From Spirogloea muscicola (taxonomy: Eukaryota; Streptophyta; Zygnematophyceae; Spirogloeales; Spirogloeaceae), in the NCBI GenBank assembly GCA_009602725.1, contig WELB01000233.1:1-31681 (forward strand): 31,681 bases of DNA. The letters are read 5' to 3'. A program made the position numbers and the translations under genes. The first letter of the stretch is position 1. Every line of letters starts with the position of its first letter. Under the pieces are notes generated by a model. The model was given only the letters and a program-made list of their open reading frames with translations, did not search any database and was not told the DNA's origin. Of this stretch, positions 1-10,499 are shown one piece after another.

Positions 1-450
1 GCCGCCGGCGGCGGGGCGCGGGCGGGGCGCTCCATGGGGGAGGTGCTGGCGGCCGGGGCCCGCCGAGGAAGAACAGGAGGCCGGGGGGAGGAAGAGGCGC
101 GAAGCTGCTGGGAAGCAGCGGGGCGGGCCGCTACGGGCCGCGCTAGCCCGCCCTCCGCGCCGCTTGACTCTGCGCGGGCGGGGCCACGCGGCGCGTTGCC
201 TTTCCGGTGCCGGTCGTCTCCAGGGAGCGCACCCGGAGACCCGGGCCGGACCTGGCCGCGAGCGTGGGCTGGGACACGCCAGCCCAGAAAGTACCACCAC
301 GGTCCGAAGGGCCCGCAAGGACTCGCCCCGCCAGTACGCTGAGGCAGCAGCCGAGGCTTGGCCAGCATGCAGATGCATGGTGAATGCCAAGCACGGCTGC
401 CGCACGTCGGACAACCGCATGCGAGACACTAGGGCAGAGAGCCCATGATG
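1..450. other. GC-rich unassigned start with a retrotransposon hairpin remnant
   Basis: The first ~260 bases are extremely GC-rich, as are the 5' ends of the host genes in this window, so a 5' exon or promoter of a gene leaving the window is possible. Short open frames start from a shared CATG at 33-36 on both strands, but neither encodes anything I recognise. Around 265-300, read on the minus strand, is GGGCTGGC, a 6-base loop, then CCAGCCC. This is the hairpin found in the 3' UTRs of the retrotransposon family that fills the window, so this part is probably a decayed retrotransposon 3' end. Confidence 0.4.
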
Positions 451-1650
451 ATCATATGTGACTGTTCCCCTGCTACCTCTGCCGTCGAGACTTTGCATCT
501 TGTGCGAGCATCTGCAGGAGGTCAAGCAGCTGAGGCCTAGGGACCCCATGGACTCCTACTGCCGATGGAACAAGTCCTTTTTGCATTTCACTTCTGCTAA
601 TGGCAGCCTCTCGGCGATTGGCTTAAGCTCCCGAACCGATTTCGAGTCATTAATGAGTGATTCGATCCCATGCAAAGAAACCCAACTATTCTGGCACCAA
701 CATCAGGCACACTTGATGCAGATTGTGCGTCGGCTCACATATTGCTTCCTTGCCTTCCACTTCTGTGCGCCTCGAATCTGTGAGGTGAGGCATAAGGCTT
801 CGCAGCAAGCTGAAGCCTACAGAGTACAACGCCGCAGTACTTCTTCTTGATATGCACCCGCACGCCTTGGCCCGCCTAAAGCCTGAGTACGCAAGCCCTT
901 GCCCGGTGGGCCATTGGGCCGACCTTGTCTCCCTCAGATGCTAAGGCAGATGCTGAGGCCCAAGCCCTCTTGTGCAAGCCAAGCTAAGCAAGGGACTCGC
1001 TTTTGCACACGTCAGCTGTCGGAGGAAATCGGTAGTCTAATACCACTCCATGAGGTAATGTCCTAAGTGGCTACTGCTGATTACCTTGGCGTTGCTGCGG
1101 GCAACGACAAAGCCAGAGCTTGGCTTATAATACTTGCAACCACCTCCCTCAGGAGCAAAAACTCAACTGCGCACTTTGTTGCCTGGTCATGCTGCAAAGC
1201 TTTGGCACTTTCCGTACCCTGCTACTGTTGGATACAGAGGGTGCTAGAGTCAGGCACGGATCTCATAGCTGTCTCTCGTGGGTTGGACAGACTCGTGGAT
1301 GCACTGAAGAGCGGTGGGTCTGTCGGGAGGCTTTCAGGGAGCCCCGCCTAGTGCAGCGATGACCTCCAGGCGGAGGCTCCCAATGAGGCAAGGCTAAGTG
1401 CCTTCAGGGGCAACGTTGCTGTGCGAGCTTGCCGTGTGCTTAGGCCCGAGTGGCAACTCGATGATGAATAGCAATCCACCACTGTCCAGTAGCAGGACAG
1501 TGACAATCTGAGAGCGTCATTGCAGTACAAGAAAGAAATTTGGCTGCCGATATCATCAAGGGGGGCTGTGAAACCACCGGAGTGCAGACATAGGCAAATG
1601 TGAAATGATTGTACAATACGCGGACCTATCAGGCTGGGCAACAGGGCCCT
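450..1650. other. Stretch with no recognised gene
   Basis: Open frames of 80-130 codons occur on both strands (for example 458-850 + and 1067-1351 +). None matches a family I know, and none shows a chain of exon-like segments with consistent splice sites. The composition is near 50% GC, unlike the GC-rich first exons of the recognised genes. It may be old retrotransposon sequence or intergenic DNA. Confidence 0.3.
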
Positions 1651-1651
1651 C

Positions 1652-2010
1652 TCAGTACCCCCGTGTCAGCAGTAGTAAGTCAGATGAGCTGAGGGGAGGT
1701 AGAGGAACTCCGCTGCGCAAGCCAGAGGCTGCAGCAAGGGCGCGACCGGCTCAACATGCAAAGCAAGCGATGGGGACCGCTGGAGGAACATGGAGAGACG
1801 CATGCGGTGGCAGGACACCAGACCCAAAGGCCGTAACCTCAGGAAGTGCTGCACCTTGCTCACGGCGCCGCTTGTCAGCTTGAGAGGCCAGCAGCAGCGA
1901 GGACCACCAAACACTTTAAACCCGGGGATGTCCATGGCCAGCGGGTAGAAGGTATTCCTCAGGTGGGTGGTCCCTGTACTGGATGTTCTTCTGCTCGGCC
2001 ACTTCACAGC
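1652..2010 (-). mobile_element. Decayed retrotransposon 3' end (C-terminal module)
   Basis: Read on the minus strand this is the C-terminal module of the window's non-LTR retrotransposon family. It contains LAMDI (compare AMDVHGAFG in other copies), a KLTSGA...VQHFL segment shared with the copy at 7740-7830, RMRLSMFLQRS, and after a frameshift GRALAAASGLRSG and SSSDLLLLTRGY with the stop at 1652-1654. At least one frameshift separates the parts, so the copy is dead. No RT or endonuclease domain precedes it, which fits 5' truncation. Confidence 0.75.
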
Positions 2011-2244
2011 ATAGCCGGCATAGAAGTGACGGGGCCCTTCTTTCGCAAGCTCAAACTAGAAAAAGAAGAGAAGTAAGGGTGACATCGATGTTGAGCCGCT
2101 TGCCACCTCCCAGGGGGACGCCCATCAGGTCAGTATGACTCGTTCAAGGTGACTTGCGTGTTTTGGAAAAGGGATGGCCAAAGTGGCTAAGAACAACGGC
2201 ACGCACAATTAATGACGTACACTACCCACTGCAAGTTGACCCGC

Positions 2245-3110
2245 TCAGTAGCCACGGGTCAGCACATAGAGGTCGCCGATCGATGCTTGGATTAGGACGG
2301 CGAAATCCAAGCCCTTCTGCCACCAACTAGAGTTCGCCCAGCTTTCTGGTGCAAAGCATGAGCCTGAGCACGTTGCAAACAGGCCGACACGCGACGGCGC
2401 AAGAACGACAGTTATGCAGCTGCCAAGCCCATCTCGGCTGGAAGCACGGGAAGCACATCTGTGCGTTGTGCATATCCTAGATTGGCAATTCTCTCGAGAC
2501 GGGTGTGGAATTGAGGGCCCATATAGCCAAAGACTGCAGCTGGCGGGAGCTGATTGCAATGGGGTTATGTCGTGCTGCAGCTTTCTTTGTTCTGCTTTGC
2601 CCAGCGCGTGGCCAGCGGTGTGGGTCGATGCTGGACCTTTGTATGCCTCCTTCATTGATGACATCGACCGACGCCCGTGGTCCTTCGCCAGGTTGCACGC
2701 CCACGATGTTCAAGGTGCGGCGATGATGACGTCGTGGGCAACCGTGGTGACAAGCATGATGTTATTCCACATCCACGACCGCACAGTAATTGGCGTCATG
2801 CATCAAGCCCGCCAGAGCATCGTGGAGGAGGTTGTGAACAACCACCAACTTCGGTCCAGTGGGTTTAGGGTTGCACGAAAGCCACACTCACACTGTTGCA
2901 CTCAAATCAGACAATTGGGTGGGAGGCTAAGGAAGAGTGGAAGCAGCGTCCGAAAGGCCTGGGGCTGGTGTCAAATGTGTTGGACATGGCGTGTGACGTG
3001 ACCCAGTCGGTAGCACCAGGTGTGGCAAGAGAAGTGAGTCTTGCCAGGCTCCTTGGATCGTTTTGAATTCTTGGCAGCCTCCTCGACCTCCTGCGACGCT
3101 CATCTTCCAA
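2245..3110 (-). mobile_element. Retrotransposon fragment: zinc finger, RLE endonuclease and C-terminal tail, frameshifted
   Basis: On the minus strand, in order: a lead-in (RRLPRIQNDPRSLARL, then TSLATPGATDW) at about 3100-3000; a finger-like PPNCLI...QQCECGFRA near 2900; the start of the restriction-like endonuclease (NIVGVQPGEGPRASVDVIN) near 2710-2650 with RTKKAA at about 2600; and a tail ending DLYVLTRGY with the stop at 2245-2247. The same lead-in, finger and GVQPGGGP motif occur in a better-preserved copy at 31230-31681, which confirms the identity. Several frameshifts make it a pseudogene. The upstream RT domain is absent. Confidence 0.8.
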
Positions 3111-4093
3111 CTGCCGCCATAAGTCTGGCTTGCGCCCCTTCATCGGAAGCTTGGGCAAGGGTAGAGAACCCGTTGCACAAACAGCTGCACCCATTGCAGC
3201 AATGTACGGCTGCTCAGATGGGCTGAAGTCTTGTGCTGCAGCACGGGCCTTGCTGATTGCCAGGACTGCAACAGACTACAAAGAGTTCCGACAAAAAGGG
3301 ATGCAAGCTTCTCGGCTTGGTCCTTATGAGACTCAGACTTGGATCTGTCCCCTTCAGGAGGGCAATTTGTGACTCCCAGACTTGCACGCCACCAATCTTG
3401 GCGCTCCTAGCAAAGTTGCCCACCCGTGCGACGTGCGCACATAGCATTGCCAATGTAAGCAGATCGCATGATGTCAATAGCTGCTCTTGTCAAGGCAGAG
3501 GCTCAACACTGCCGGGATACTAGATCACAGTGCCTGTAGTGGTAGATATTTGTGACAACGCATGCAGTCTTTTCCTTTGTGGCAGGACATCAAGGTAAAA
3601 ACAGTGCATTCGTGAAGTGTCGTCAGTTGTTTCAATCGACACTTCGCAGGCTACAGACTGCTTCTGCAAGAGTTTTTCTGGAAAGTGCATGATGCTGGTG
3701 CAAGGCCTGGTGGTTGAGCCTTGTGCATGACGAGATGCGCTTGGAGGAGCAGCAACAGCTGAAATTACTAGCATGCAGATCAAGAACATCTAGATGGCAG
3801 ACCTGTCACGGAAAACGCACATTCTTTGTCTGATGTGCGCATACAATAGCAGACTGCAGTATGAGGAGGGGCGGCAAGCATCTGTGGTACTTAATTGCAT
3901 TCGCCAAATTACACTTGGGAAGTAGACATCGGCGCTGCATAAGGAACCTGTTAGCAATGTGGGGAGTAGACAGCAGACTACAGCAGCGATGCATTCGAGG
4001 AACCTGATCTCTGCATCCAGGTTGCTGTGTGCTTGAAATCTGCAACTCAAGCAAACGAGCAGAACGAAGCTAAGTTTGGCTAAGTTTCGTTGA
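3110..4093. other. Downstream flank of SPF30; no recognised gene
   Basis: I see no conserved domain here. A minus-strand open frame at 3520-3789 starts with a hydrophobic stretch like a signal peptide (MFLICMLVISAVAA) followed by a 75-residue tail. It has no recognisable homologue and lies downstream of SPF30 on the same strand, so it could be chance. The nearest part (about 3900-4093) is the probable SPF30 3' UTR. Confidence 0.35.
3909..3913 (-). promoter_or_regulatory. Possible TGTAA polyadenylation signal for SPF30
   Basis: TGTAA on the minus strand, about 180 nt after the SPF30 stop. TGTAA is the common polyadenylation signal of green algal nuclear genes such as those of Chlamydomonas. 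The motif is short, so the call rests on position. Confidence 0.4.
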
Positions 4094-6523
4094 CTAAGTA
4101 TCACCTTCTACACGTACTGGTACATGCTTTTCTCGCTTTTGGAAGTCGGTCATGCCATGGCCACTGCCAGTGACACCAACCTTTCCTTTGGGGTCCTCAG
4201 GGGATTTGAATATACTCTCCTTTTTGCGGCCTGTGAAGAAGCCCACCTGCTCAGTGCGCACGATGGGGTCAGCCTTGGTTAAGCACCAGGTCCACGTGCA
4301 ATACAAGGCAGAAAAGCATGTTGAGCTATCTAAGGAGTGCCTTGGTTGAGCAGCAGGAACACAGGCAACAAAGGCGGAAACTCATTCTGAGCACTTTGCA
4401 CGCACATCAGTGTACTTCGTGCAGGGCTGACCGCAAGAGGATCCTGGCCCTGGACCCTACTCCCAAGAGCGTAGATAGCAGCACACCAAGCAAGCACGAA
4501 AGCAATGCCGCACCTTCTTGGACTTGCCCTTGCTGTCATTGAATTGCTGCCATGCATTCTGCCGCTTGTTTTGGTTGAGCTCCAGCACCTCTAGCCTCTG
4601 CTTGGACTTAAAAGCATGTGCCTTCTTTCTCTTCGCTGCTTTCTGCATGGAGGCTCCAAACTGCAAGTCAATGGCATAGCCCACAAGCATCACAGGTAAC
4701 AAGACGTGAACAGCTCTACAGAGAAAGCCAGGCATGCAGGGCAAGGTGCTCGAGGCCAAAGCTGATAGTGTGAACGGGGATAATGCTAGCGGCACCAACC
4801 ACTTCTTCCGAGTCATCTGGATTGATTCTGAGCTTGGGGGGTAAGTCTTTAGGCACCGCCTCTCGCTCGGCCGCCTGCGCCACTTTACGCTTGAGAGCTT
4901 GTTTCGTTGCCTCAGCTTCTCGCTCGGCAGCAGCCACAGCGTCGGCCTCTGCCTCAGTTGCTGCTTCTGCATCTGCCCTCCGTCGCACATTGCCCTCGTC
5001 AACCTGCACGAGGTGGCTGGCTAAACCATCAGCAATGATTGACCTTACATCCAATGACTGGTGTGGTCGTCACGCTCGATCCCAGAAGCTGCAAGATAGA
5101 CCATCACCAAATTCCCTCCTGTCCCTGATTTGTCCAGACCCACTCGCAGGGCCTGGATGGTCAGCAGCCGGAAGGTTCACTGGTGCAGATGGTGTATGTG
5201 CACTCGCTCTTGTTATTGGTGGTATGTCAAATACTGAGGGGCTGCTCTATACAGACAGTCAACTCATGCGGGGCTGTACGGCAGACCTCCTCCTTGTTGC
5301 CAAACTCGTCGTATGTGACCACGTACCCCAGGGCAGTGTGCTTTTCAACAGTGGCAGTGTACCTGTGCAGGCAGAACGGCAGCTCAGCGAGAATACATGA
5401 GCAACTTCTCCAAGGGATGGACGCCAATTGCAATGCAAACAAGCACTCAATTTGCTTCGGTTGCAGCAGGCGGCCAGCAAGGCCTGACAAGAGCAGGGAG
5501 CGTGCAGGTCCTCGCCTGCTACTTCTCAAGCAAGGTCATTGCCGCGCGCTTACTCGTGCCAGGTCAGCCCTGAGCAGTCGGGGACTCATATTGGAAGGCA
5601 CTAGTTCCTAGTCCTGGAAGCTTGGGTAGACTGGAGGTGCTCCTCACCATTCACCATCCTCACTGTACACAGCTTCCACCGCTGTCCCGACAGGGATCCT
5701 GTCAGACCGAGCTTCTTCCAAAGCCGAGCCGGCCTCCCACCTCTGCCCGAGGAGCCACGACGCCAGAGTAATCACTAGGTCAACAGCACCTTCCAGGCCA
5801 TTGCCAAGTGTGGCTACCAGCGCAGCCTTGCTGGCCAGCAAGGAGACTCGTCTGCCATTTGCTGACTGCGACTCTGCCAGCACCCAGGGCGGCAGCCTGG
5901 CGAGTGCGCGTCAATGCTGAGCTGGGTACCGGCTTGCGGGCAGCTGGCGTGGCGGCTGGGGAGCGCAGGGCCTGCTCGACTGAAGCATCTGGATCACCGC
6001 CTCCTCCTTGCAAGGCGGACAGCGGGTGCTGGAAGACGGGCTGCCCTGCCGCAGCCTCCGACAGGCGCGCGCTGACCAGCAGCTCCTCCGTCAGCTGGAT
6101 CACCTGCGCCCGGCCGTGCACGCCATCCGAGGCTGCTTCGTCAACGGGCTTGGCACGAGCGCAGAGGACGGATGCACAGCACCACCGCCAGGCGGGCTGC
6201 CGCAGAGGCCCGAGCGGCCAGGCCTGGCACTCGCGCAAGCGGTGGCGCAGGCCTGGCGGAGCATGAGTGGAGGCAGGGAGGGGCAGGCGGGGGCGTCCGG
6301 TGCTCGCCTCCTTGAGGCCGCCGAGCGTCTCCGCGTAGTCCTGGTTGGCGGGGTCGTCCTTGAGCAGCTGCGCGACCTGTGGAGAGGGCGCCGGGAGCGG
6401 AGGGTAAGGCGGGGGCCGGGCAGCGGCCAGAAAGGGGGAGGGCAGAGGCGAGGGGGGTGGTGCCTGGTGGAGCTGGGTGCGGTAGGTGCGGAGGTTGGCC
6501 TCCAGCTCCGGCACGGACTGCAT
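4094..6523 (-). CDS. SPF30: SPF30/SMNDC1-type splicing factor with a Tudor domain, 8 exons
   Basis: Homologue of survival-of-motor-neuron-related splicing factor 30, a nuclear Tudor protein needed for spliceosome assembly (tri-snRNP joining). Exons in transcript order: 6464-6523, 6308-6376, about 5930-6103, 5648-5742, 5287-5362, 4800-5003, 4514-4642, 4094-4246, giving about 319 aa. The N-terminal helix ELEANLRTYRTQLHQ...LLKDDPANQDY and VIQLTEELL match plant SPF30. The Tudor core is VGTAVEAVYSEDGEWYTA to YDEFGNKEEV, with W, Y and N at expected methylarginine-cage places. Then come an Ala/Glu-rich helix, KRKKAHAFKSKQRLE, QNKRQNAWQQF, and the conserved end VGFFTGRKKESIFKSPEDPK...GKVGVTGSG. Introns 1 and 2 use GC donors. 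The exon 3 donor is least certain: GT at 5929, or GC near 5896. An in-frame Met at 6610 lies upstream, but homologues start near 6523. Confidence 0.93.
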
Positions 6524-6639
6524 ACTGCGCGGGGGGCCGAGGCGCGGCGGGCTGGCGGGGGGGCGGCTGCTGATATGGAAAGAGCGGCTGGGGAAGCCAG
6601 CCAGATGCATACCGGTGTTCTTGACGGAGCCACCGGCTA

Positions 6640-6866
6640 GGCAGACAGGGACTAAGAGCGCCCCTGCCTTAGTACGCTCTTGGCGACGACGCTCTGGGCG
6701 ACGTCTTTCCGCCTGCTAGCTATTCAGACTTGCATCTACTGACTAGAGGTTACTGAGAGTCCGCTTGCTGCTGTCTCAGTCCTTAGCACTCCGGCTCCTC
6801 AAGACCTTGTCCATTCCTTCGGGCTGGCCTCTCCCAGCCATCAGTCAATCTGGCCGCGCTTGCTTC
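6640..6866 (+). mobile_element. 5'-truncated retrotransposon 3' end with B-type 3' UTR
   Basis: Only the last ~20 codons of the family polyprotein remain: GDVFPPASYSDLHLLTRGY with TGA at about 6752-6754. The 3' UTR of about 110 nt carries CTTGTCCATTCC, the hairpin GGGCTGG-CCTCTC-CCAGCC, and the end CTGGCCGCGCTTGCTT near 6864. The UTR is nearly identical to the minus-strand one at 14150-14254. The fragment sits roughly 120-170 bp upstream of the SPF30 start, in the divergent orientation. Confidence 0.85.
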
Positions 6867-6914
6867 TTAGTAACCCCGGGTCAGCAGTAGGATGTCAGAT
6901 GAGCTGAGGGGAGG
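6867..6914 (-). mobile_element. Very short retrotransposon coding tail (SSSDILLLTRGY)
   Basis: Minus strand: about 15 codons ending SSSDILLLTRGY with a TAA stop at 6867-6869. It abuts, tail to tail, the 3' end of the plus-strand copy before it. It is then interrupted by the 3' end of the copy at 6915-7240. It resembles the 1652-2010 tail (SSSDLLLLTRGY). Confidence 0.7.
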
Positions 6915-7240
6915 AGAAGGGGAAAGGGCTCGCCCATAGAAAAGAGGGGCTAGCAAAGCCAGCCCTGAAAAGAATGAACATTGTCCGCAGGCCTCAAAAC
7001 ACTGCCAGGAAAGACAAAACTACACACCAAAACACGAAATGATGCAGATGATGCTCAGTAACCACGAGTGAGCAACAGCAAATCAGAATAACTCGAAGCA
7101 GGAAAAGCGGCACTCTGCCGAGACCCTGAGGCAGCAGCCACAGCGCGGCCAGCGCGCATGTGGACTGCATGAAACCGGGGGACAAGCAACCCCGCTGCGC
7201 ACGCCAGAGGCTGCTGCAAGGGCGCGACCGGCGCGGCGGT
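6915..7240 (-). mobile_element. Retrotransposon 3' end with hairpin 3' UTR
   Basis: Minus strand: FHAVHMRAGRAVAAASGSRQ and FPASSYSDLLLLTRGY, with TGA at 7055-7057. A 3' UTR of about 140 nt follows to 6915, containing CATTCTTTTCAGGGCTGGC, TTTGCTAGCCCC and ATGGGCGAGCCC. A second, incomplete tail (RRAGRALAAASGVRSGVACPP) directly precedes it, at about 7245-7190. This copy is therefore inserted in, or recombined with, another member. Confidence 0.78.
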
Positions 7241-7244
7241 GCAA

Positions 7245-7840
7245 AGAGAAGTGCGCGCCCATAGAGAAGAGGGGCTGGCAAAGCCAGCCTAAAAAAGAAT
7301 GGACAATGTCCAAAGCCAAAGAAAGAGGAGCCGGAAAAAGGACTACACTACAAAACCCCGCAGAACACATAGACGATGCAGAGGGAAGCTCAGTACCCAT
7401 GAGTGAGCAACATCAGGTCTGAGTAGCTCGCTGCAGGGAAAGAGGCACTGCGCCGAGACCCAGAAGCGGCGGCCATAGCACGGCCTGCTCGCGTGTGGAC
7501 GGCGTGGGCAAGGGAGCGTTGAAGCGATACGGCCAGGCGCATGCGGAAGACTTGTGCGAGCGAACCGGCGGCGTTGAAGCCGGGCATCGCCCCTGGCAGA
7601 CCTGGCCGCCGGTCAATGGCCTGGCGGGCAAGCCGCTGAATGAGATCCAGCCAGCGGCTGCCGAAAGCCCCGTGTACATCCATCGCCAGGGCCGCGTGCA
7701 AAGCAAGCGCTTGGGAGCGCTGGAGGGACATAGACAAATCGCATGCGGTAGCAGGACACAAGACCCGAAAGGCACCAAGCCTCCAGGAAGTGCTGCACCC
7801 TGTTCCCGGCGCCGCTAGTCAGCTTGAGATGCCAGCAGCG
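7245..7840 (-). mobile_element. Chimeric retrotransposon 3' end with duplicated C-terminal segment
   Basis: Minus strand: KLTSGAGNRVQHFL...SCYRMR and LSMSLQRSQALALH. The reading then restarts with LAMDVHGAFGSRWLDLIQRLA, FNAAGSLAQVFRMRLAVS, RAGRAMAAASGSRR and SYSDLMLLTHGY, with the stop near 7390. The 3' UTR to about 7245 has the usual hairpin (AGGCTGGC, TTTGCCAGCCCC, ATGGGCGCGC). The RMRL...SLQRS block occurs twice, so the copy is a nested insertion or tandem recombinant. No RT or RLE domain is present. Confidence 0.78.
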
Positions 7841-7859
7841 AAGGCAGGGGGGGGAGAAG

Positions 7860-8300
7860 GCGCGCAGTGCGCATGAAATTGAAAGGGAGGCCAATTCAAG
7901 CCTTACAATGACCTGTTAACTGGGTAATGAGCTGGCTAAGGGGGACACTAATGTCCCCGAGTGAGCACATGCATATCTGACAAGCTATACTGAGGCGCCA
8001 AACGACCACCACGGAAGCCATTAGCCTGTGCTAACGCACGACCAGCACGCTGGTGTATCGCGAGTGCCTGGGAGCGCTGTAGACTCAATGATAGCCGCAT
8101 TCTATAGCATGCAATGATGGCTTGCGGGACGCTAGAATGCCCCAAGCTACCCGCCCGACTACGTCGGCGGGCATCGACATGCAGTGCCAGGCGATGGAGG
8201 AGGGAAGACCAGAGGAGGGAAGACCTCGTTCCGTAGCCGCCGTAGATGCCCATGGCGCATGGGAAGAAGTGGTCGAAGTCGAAGGGACGAAGTGGTCGTG
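7860..8300 (-). mobile_element. Retrotransposon 3' end with A-type 3' UTR
   Basis: Minus strand: AMGIYGGYGTRSSLLWSSLL (counterpart of VDVHGAFGAKWLYLLHHLA), CYRMRLSLSLQRSQALAIH, RAGRALAQANGFRGG and SLSDMHVLTRGH, with the stop at 7948-7950. The 3' UTR (about 7866-7947) begins TGTCCCCCTTAGCCAGCTC and ends with TTGAATTGGCCTCCC...TGCGCACTGCGCGCCTTC. The same UTR recurs at 14995-15095 (+) and 26775-26868 (-). The 5' limit near 8300 is approximate. Confidence 0.78.
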
Positions 8301-10460
8301 GGGGGAAAAGTCCTGAACCCTGCCGTTCCCCCACCCCCCCGGCCTCTGCCGCTTCGCTGCCGCGCCCGCCGCAGCCCGGCGCCGCACGCTCTCGCAAGCC
8401 CAGCCTCGCGTCTCCGGGCCTCTCTGCCAGCCCCGCTGCAGCACCGGGGGCGCCAGAGGGCCTCCACGGCTCCGCAGCTGGCGCTCCTATGGGCGCGCCT
8501 GCCGGCGATGGGTGCCGGCAAGGACGGGGAGGCCTGTGCAGGTAGCCCTCAGGCTGGCCACATCCACGCGAGACAGGGCCCAGTGGTGCGGACACGCAAC
8601 GTCGTGCACTGGCGCTGCGGCGGCGACAGTGGATGCTCGTCCAAGGTGAGCGACGTCCGGCACGTCGGCACCACCATCACCCTTCTTGTGCCGGTGGCCA
8701 GGCCCGGGCTATCCGGCCGCGTGCAGGAGACCAGCACATGGGCAGCACTGCCATTGGTGCAGCGCAGCAGGAGGCAGCGGCCACGCGGTGAATGCCACTA
8801 GGGGCGTAGGGTGGGATGGTGTGAGCACCCGTATCTGCCGCCAGCGTAGTCAGGCACGGAGGATGGGCCCCACGACCTGACCACCATGTAGACCGAGAGG
8901 CTTGGTTGCTGCTGCAGCTGTGATTTCCATGTGTACTGTGACGTACTTGTCTGATCGCGGGCTTGATGGCCATTTACGCGACGTACCAGAGCACTGCAAA
9001 TCACTCCCACACTTTCTGTGCAAAAGCCTCATCTGGCTCGACACGGCTTACTCTCTTGAGGAGTGCCAAGAGAAGGACCTGGGGCTACAAGCCAAGCAAG
9101 GGCCGGACCTGATGCCACTAAGTCAAGCAAGGGCCGGGGGTACTACACGTTGCATAAGCTCGTCCAGGGCCCCGTGCAATCTAGCTACAGAAGATCTTGA
9201 GCAAGACGTGGCAGGCCAGCCCCTGCTTTGCGGACTTACGGCATGCAGGAGCCACTAGTTGCTGCCGCGGACTTGGTTGAGTACTTTGTTGCACTCAAGG
9301 ACCTCCGAAGCAGGTTCTTGCCTAGGCACTGCACCCCCTCGCATGCAGAGCAAGCAGCACCACGGGGCCCTGTGAGCAACCCTGACAAGCTAGCTCTTGA
9401 GAGGTATAAAAAGAGGACGCAGGAGGTGGAGCACAGAGATGTGAATGATCAATTCCAGCCTGTGCATGGACCATGTAGCGCTACATATCTGTGTGATGCA
9501 ACGGCTTGCAGTGTGAAAAATGCCAATCAGCTCGTGCTCAAGATCTTGTAGCTGACCACTATTGGGCCGACATGCTGAGATGCGCCTGTGGCATACGACT
9601 GTGTTTCCAGGCACTCTGTGATGTGTTTGGTGACCACCAGTCCTCTGGAGCTGGTTCACACGCATACTATCACGCCGACAGCCGGGCATGTCAGGAAGAG
9701 GTTGGTCAAGCAAGAGCTTGATGTTTTTTTGTAGAGGTAAGTAGGACTGTGAGTTCCACGGTTGAGAAGGTTGTCACGGACTCGACTGGCTATGAACAGA
9801 GGAAGCTGGCACAGTCCCCAACTGCTTCGTTTGCCTTTTCCCTTGCCACCAGCCACCTTCTCAGAGGTGAGCTGCACTCCACTGGCTGACCCAGCTACGC
9901 AACCCTTCCAAGGGTCAGAATGCAGGGGATCTCTGGAGGCTCAGTGCTACTTCAGCATTGCACTTTACCTGCTCTTGGAAGATGTTCTAGAGAGTGAACG
10001 TCTTCTTACTAAGTTCTCACGAAGTTGCCAATCAAGCCTTTCCACGGTGGGGCCACCGCCCTGTGCCTGATGTGGCACTTCCTAGCCTCGTCTCTGTAGT
10101 CATTCATTCAATTATACTCGAAGTGACTTTCAGTCATACACTGTAGACTTGCAGCCTGCATTGTGCAAGTTGCACTTCATGTCAACCAAGTAGTGGCTAA
10201 TGCACAGTGACGCCCACCAATAGCCAGCAGGGCTGGATCCATGCAACCAAGGCATTGTCCGTTCCAGTGACTATGGATCCCTAAGGTCTGGGCCCTCAAA
10301 GCACCTCTTTGTTGTAGTGTCCAGCTTAGGGTCGTTCAAGACCTGAGCGTTGGGCCTGTTAACAGTCGCCATCCTCAACCCTGCAGCATCATCCACCATC
10401 CTCACCACTGCAGCATCTACCACCGATTACTGGGGCTTTGATTTCAAGCTATCGCACTTT
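8300..10460. other. Long stretch without a recognised gene
   Basis: The first 300 bases are strongly GC-rich, like a gene 5' end. Scattered exon-like open segments follow, for example VAAADLVEYFVALKDLRSR near 9250-9310 and VEKVVTDSTGYEQRKLAQSP near 9760-9820, both on plus. I could not link these into a gene or match them to a family. They may be exons of an unrecognised gene or remnants of another repeat. No tRNA, rRNA or strong repeat was seen. Confidence 0.3.
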
Positions 10461-10462
10461 CA

Positions 10463-10490
10463 CCTTCCAGCACAGGCAGGTGCTGGAAGG
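10463..10490. repeat. Perfect 11-bp inverted repeat (hairpin)
   Basis: CCTTCCAGCAC, loop AGGCAG, GTGCTGGAAGG: a perfect 11-bp stem with a 6-base loop in otherwise plain intergenic DNA. It is unrelated to the retrotransposon hairpin (GGGCTGGC). It could be a transcript-level hairpin or chance. Confidence 0.6.
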
Positions 10491-10499
10491 TAGCAGGTG

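Noticed and set aside
4457-5002. 181-codon minus-strand frame as a single gene
   Set aside because: It reads through intron 6 of SPF30; only KAAKRKKAHAFKSKQ... belongs to the real protein.
6307-6463. Reading SPF30 introns 1 and 2 as retained coding sequence, since the frame stays open
   Set aside because: The retained residues are proline-rich low-complexity sequence absent from SPF30 proteins, and the flanking exons join perfectly at GC-AG sites.
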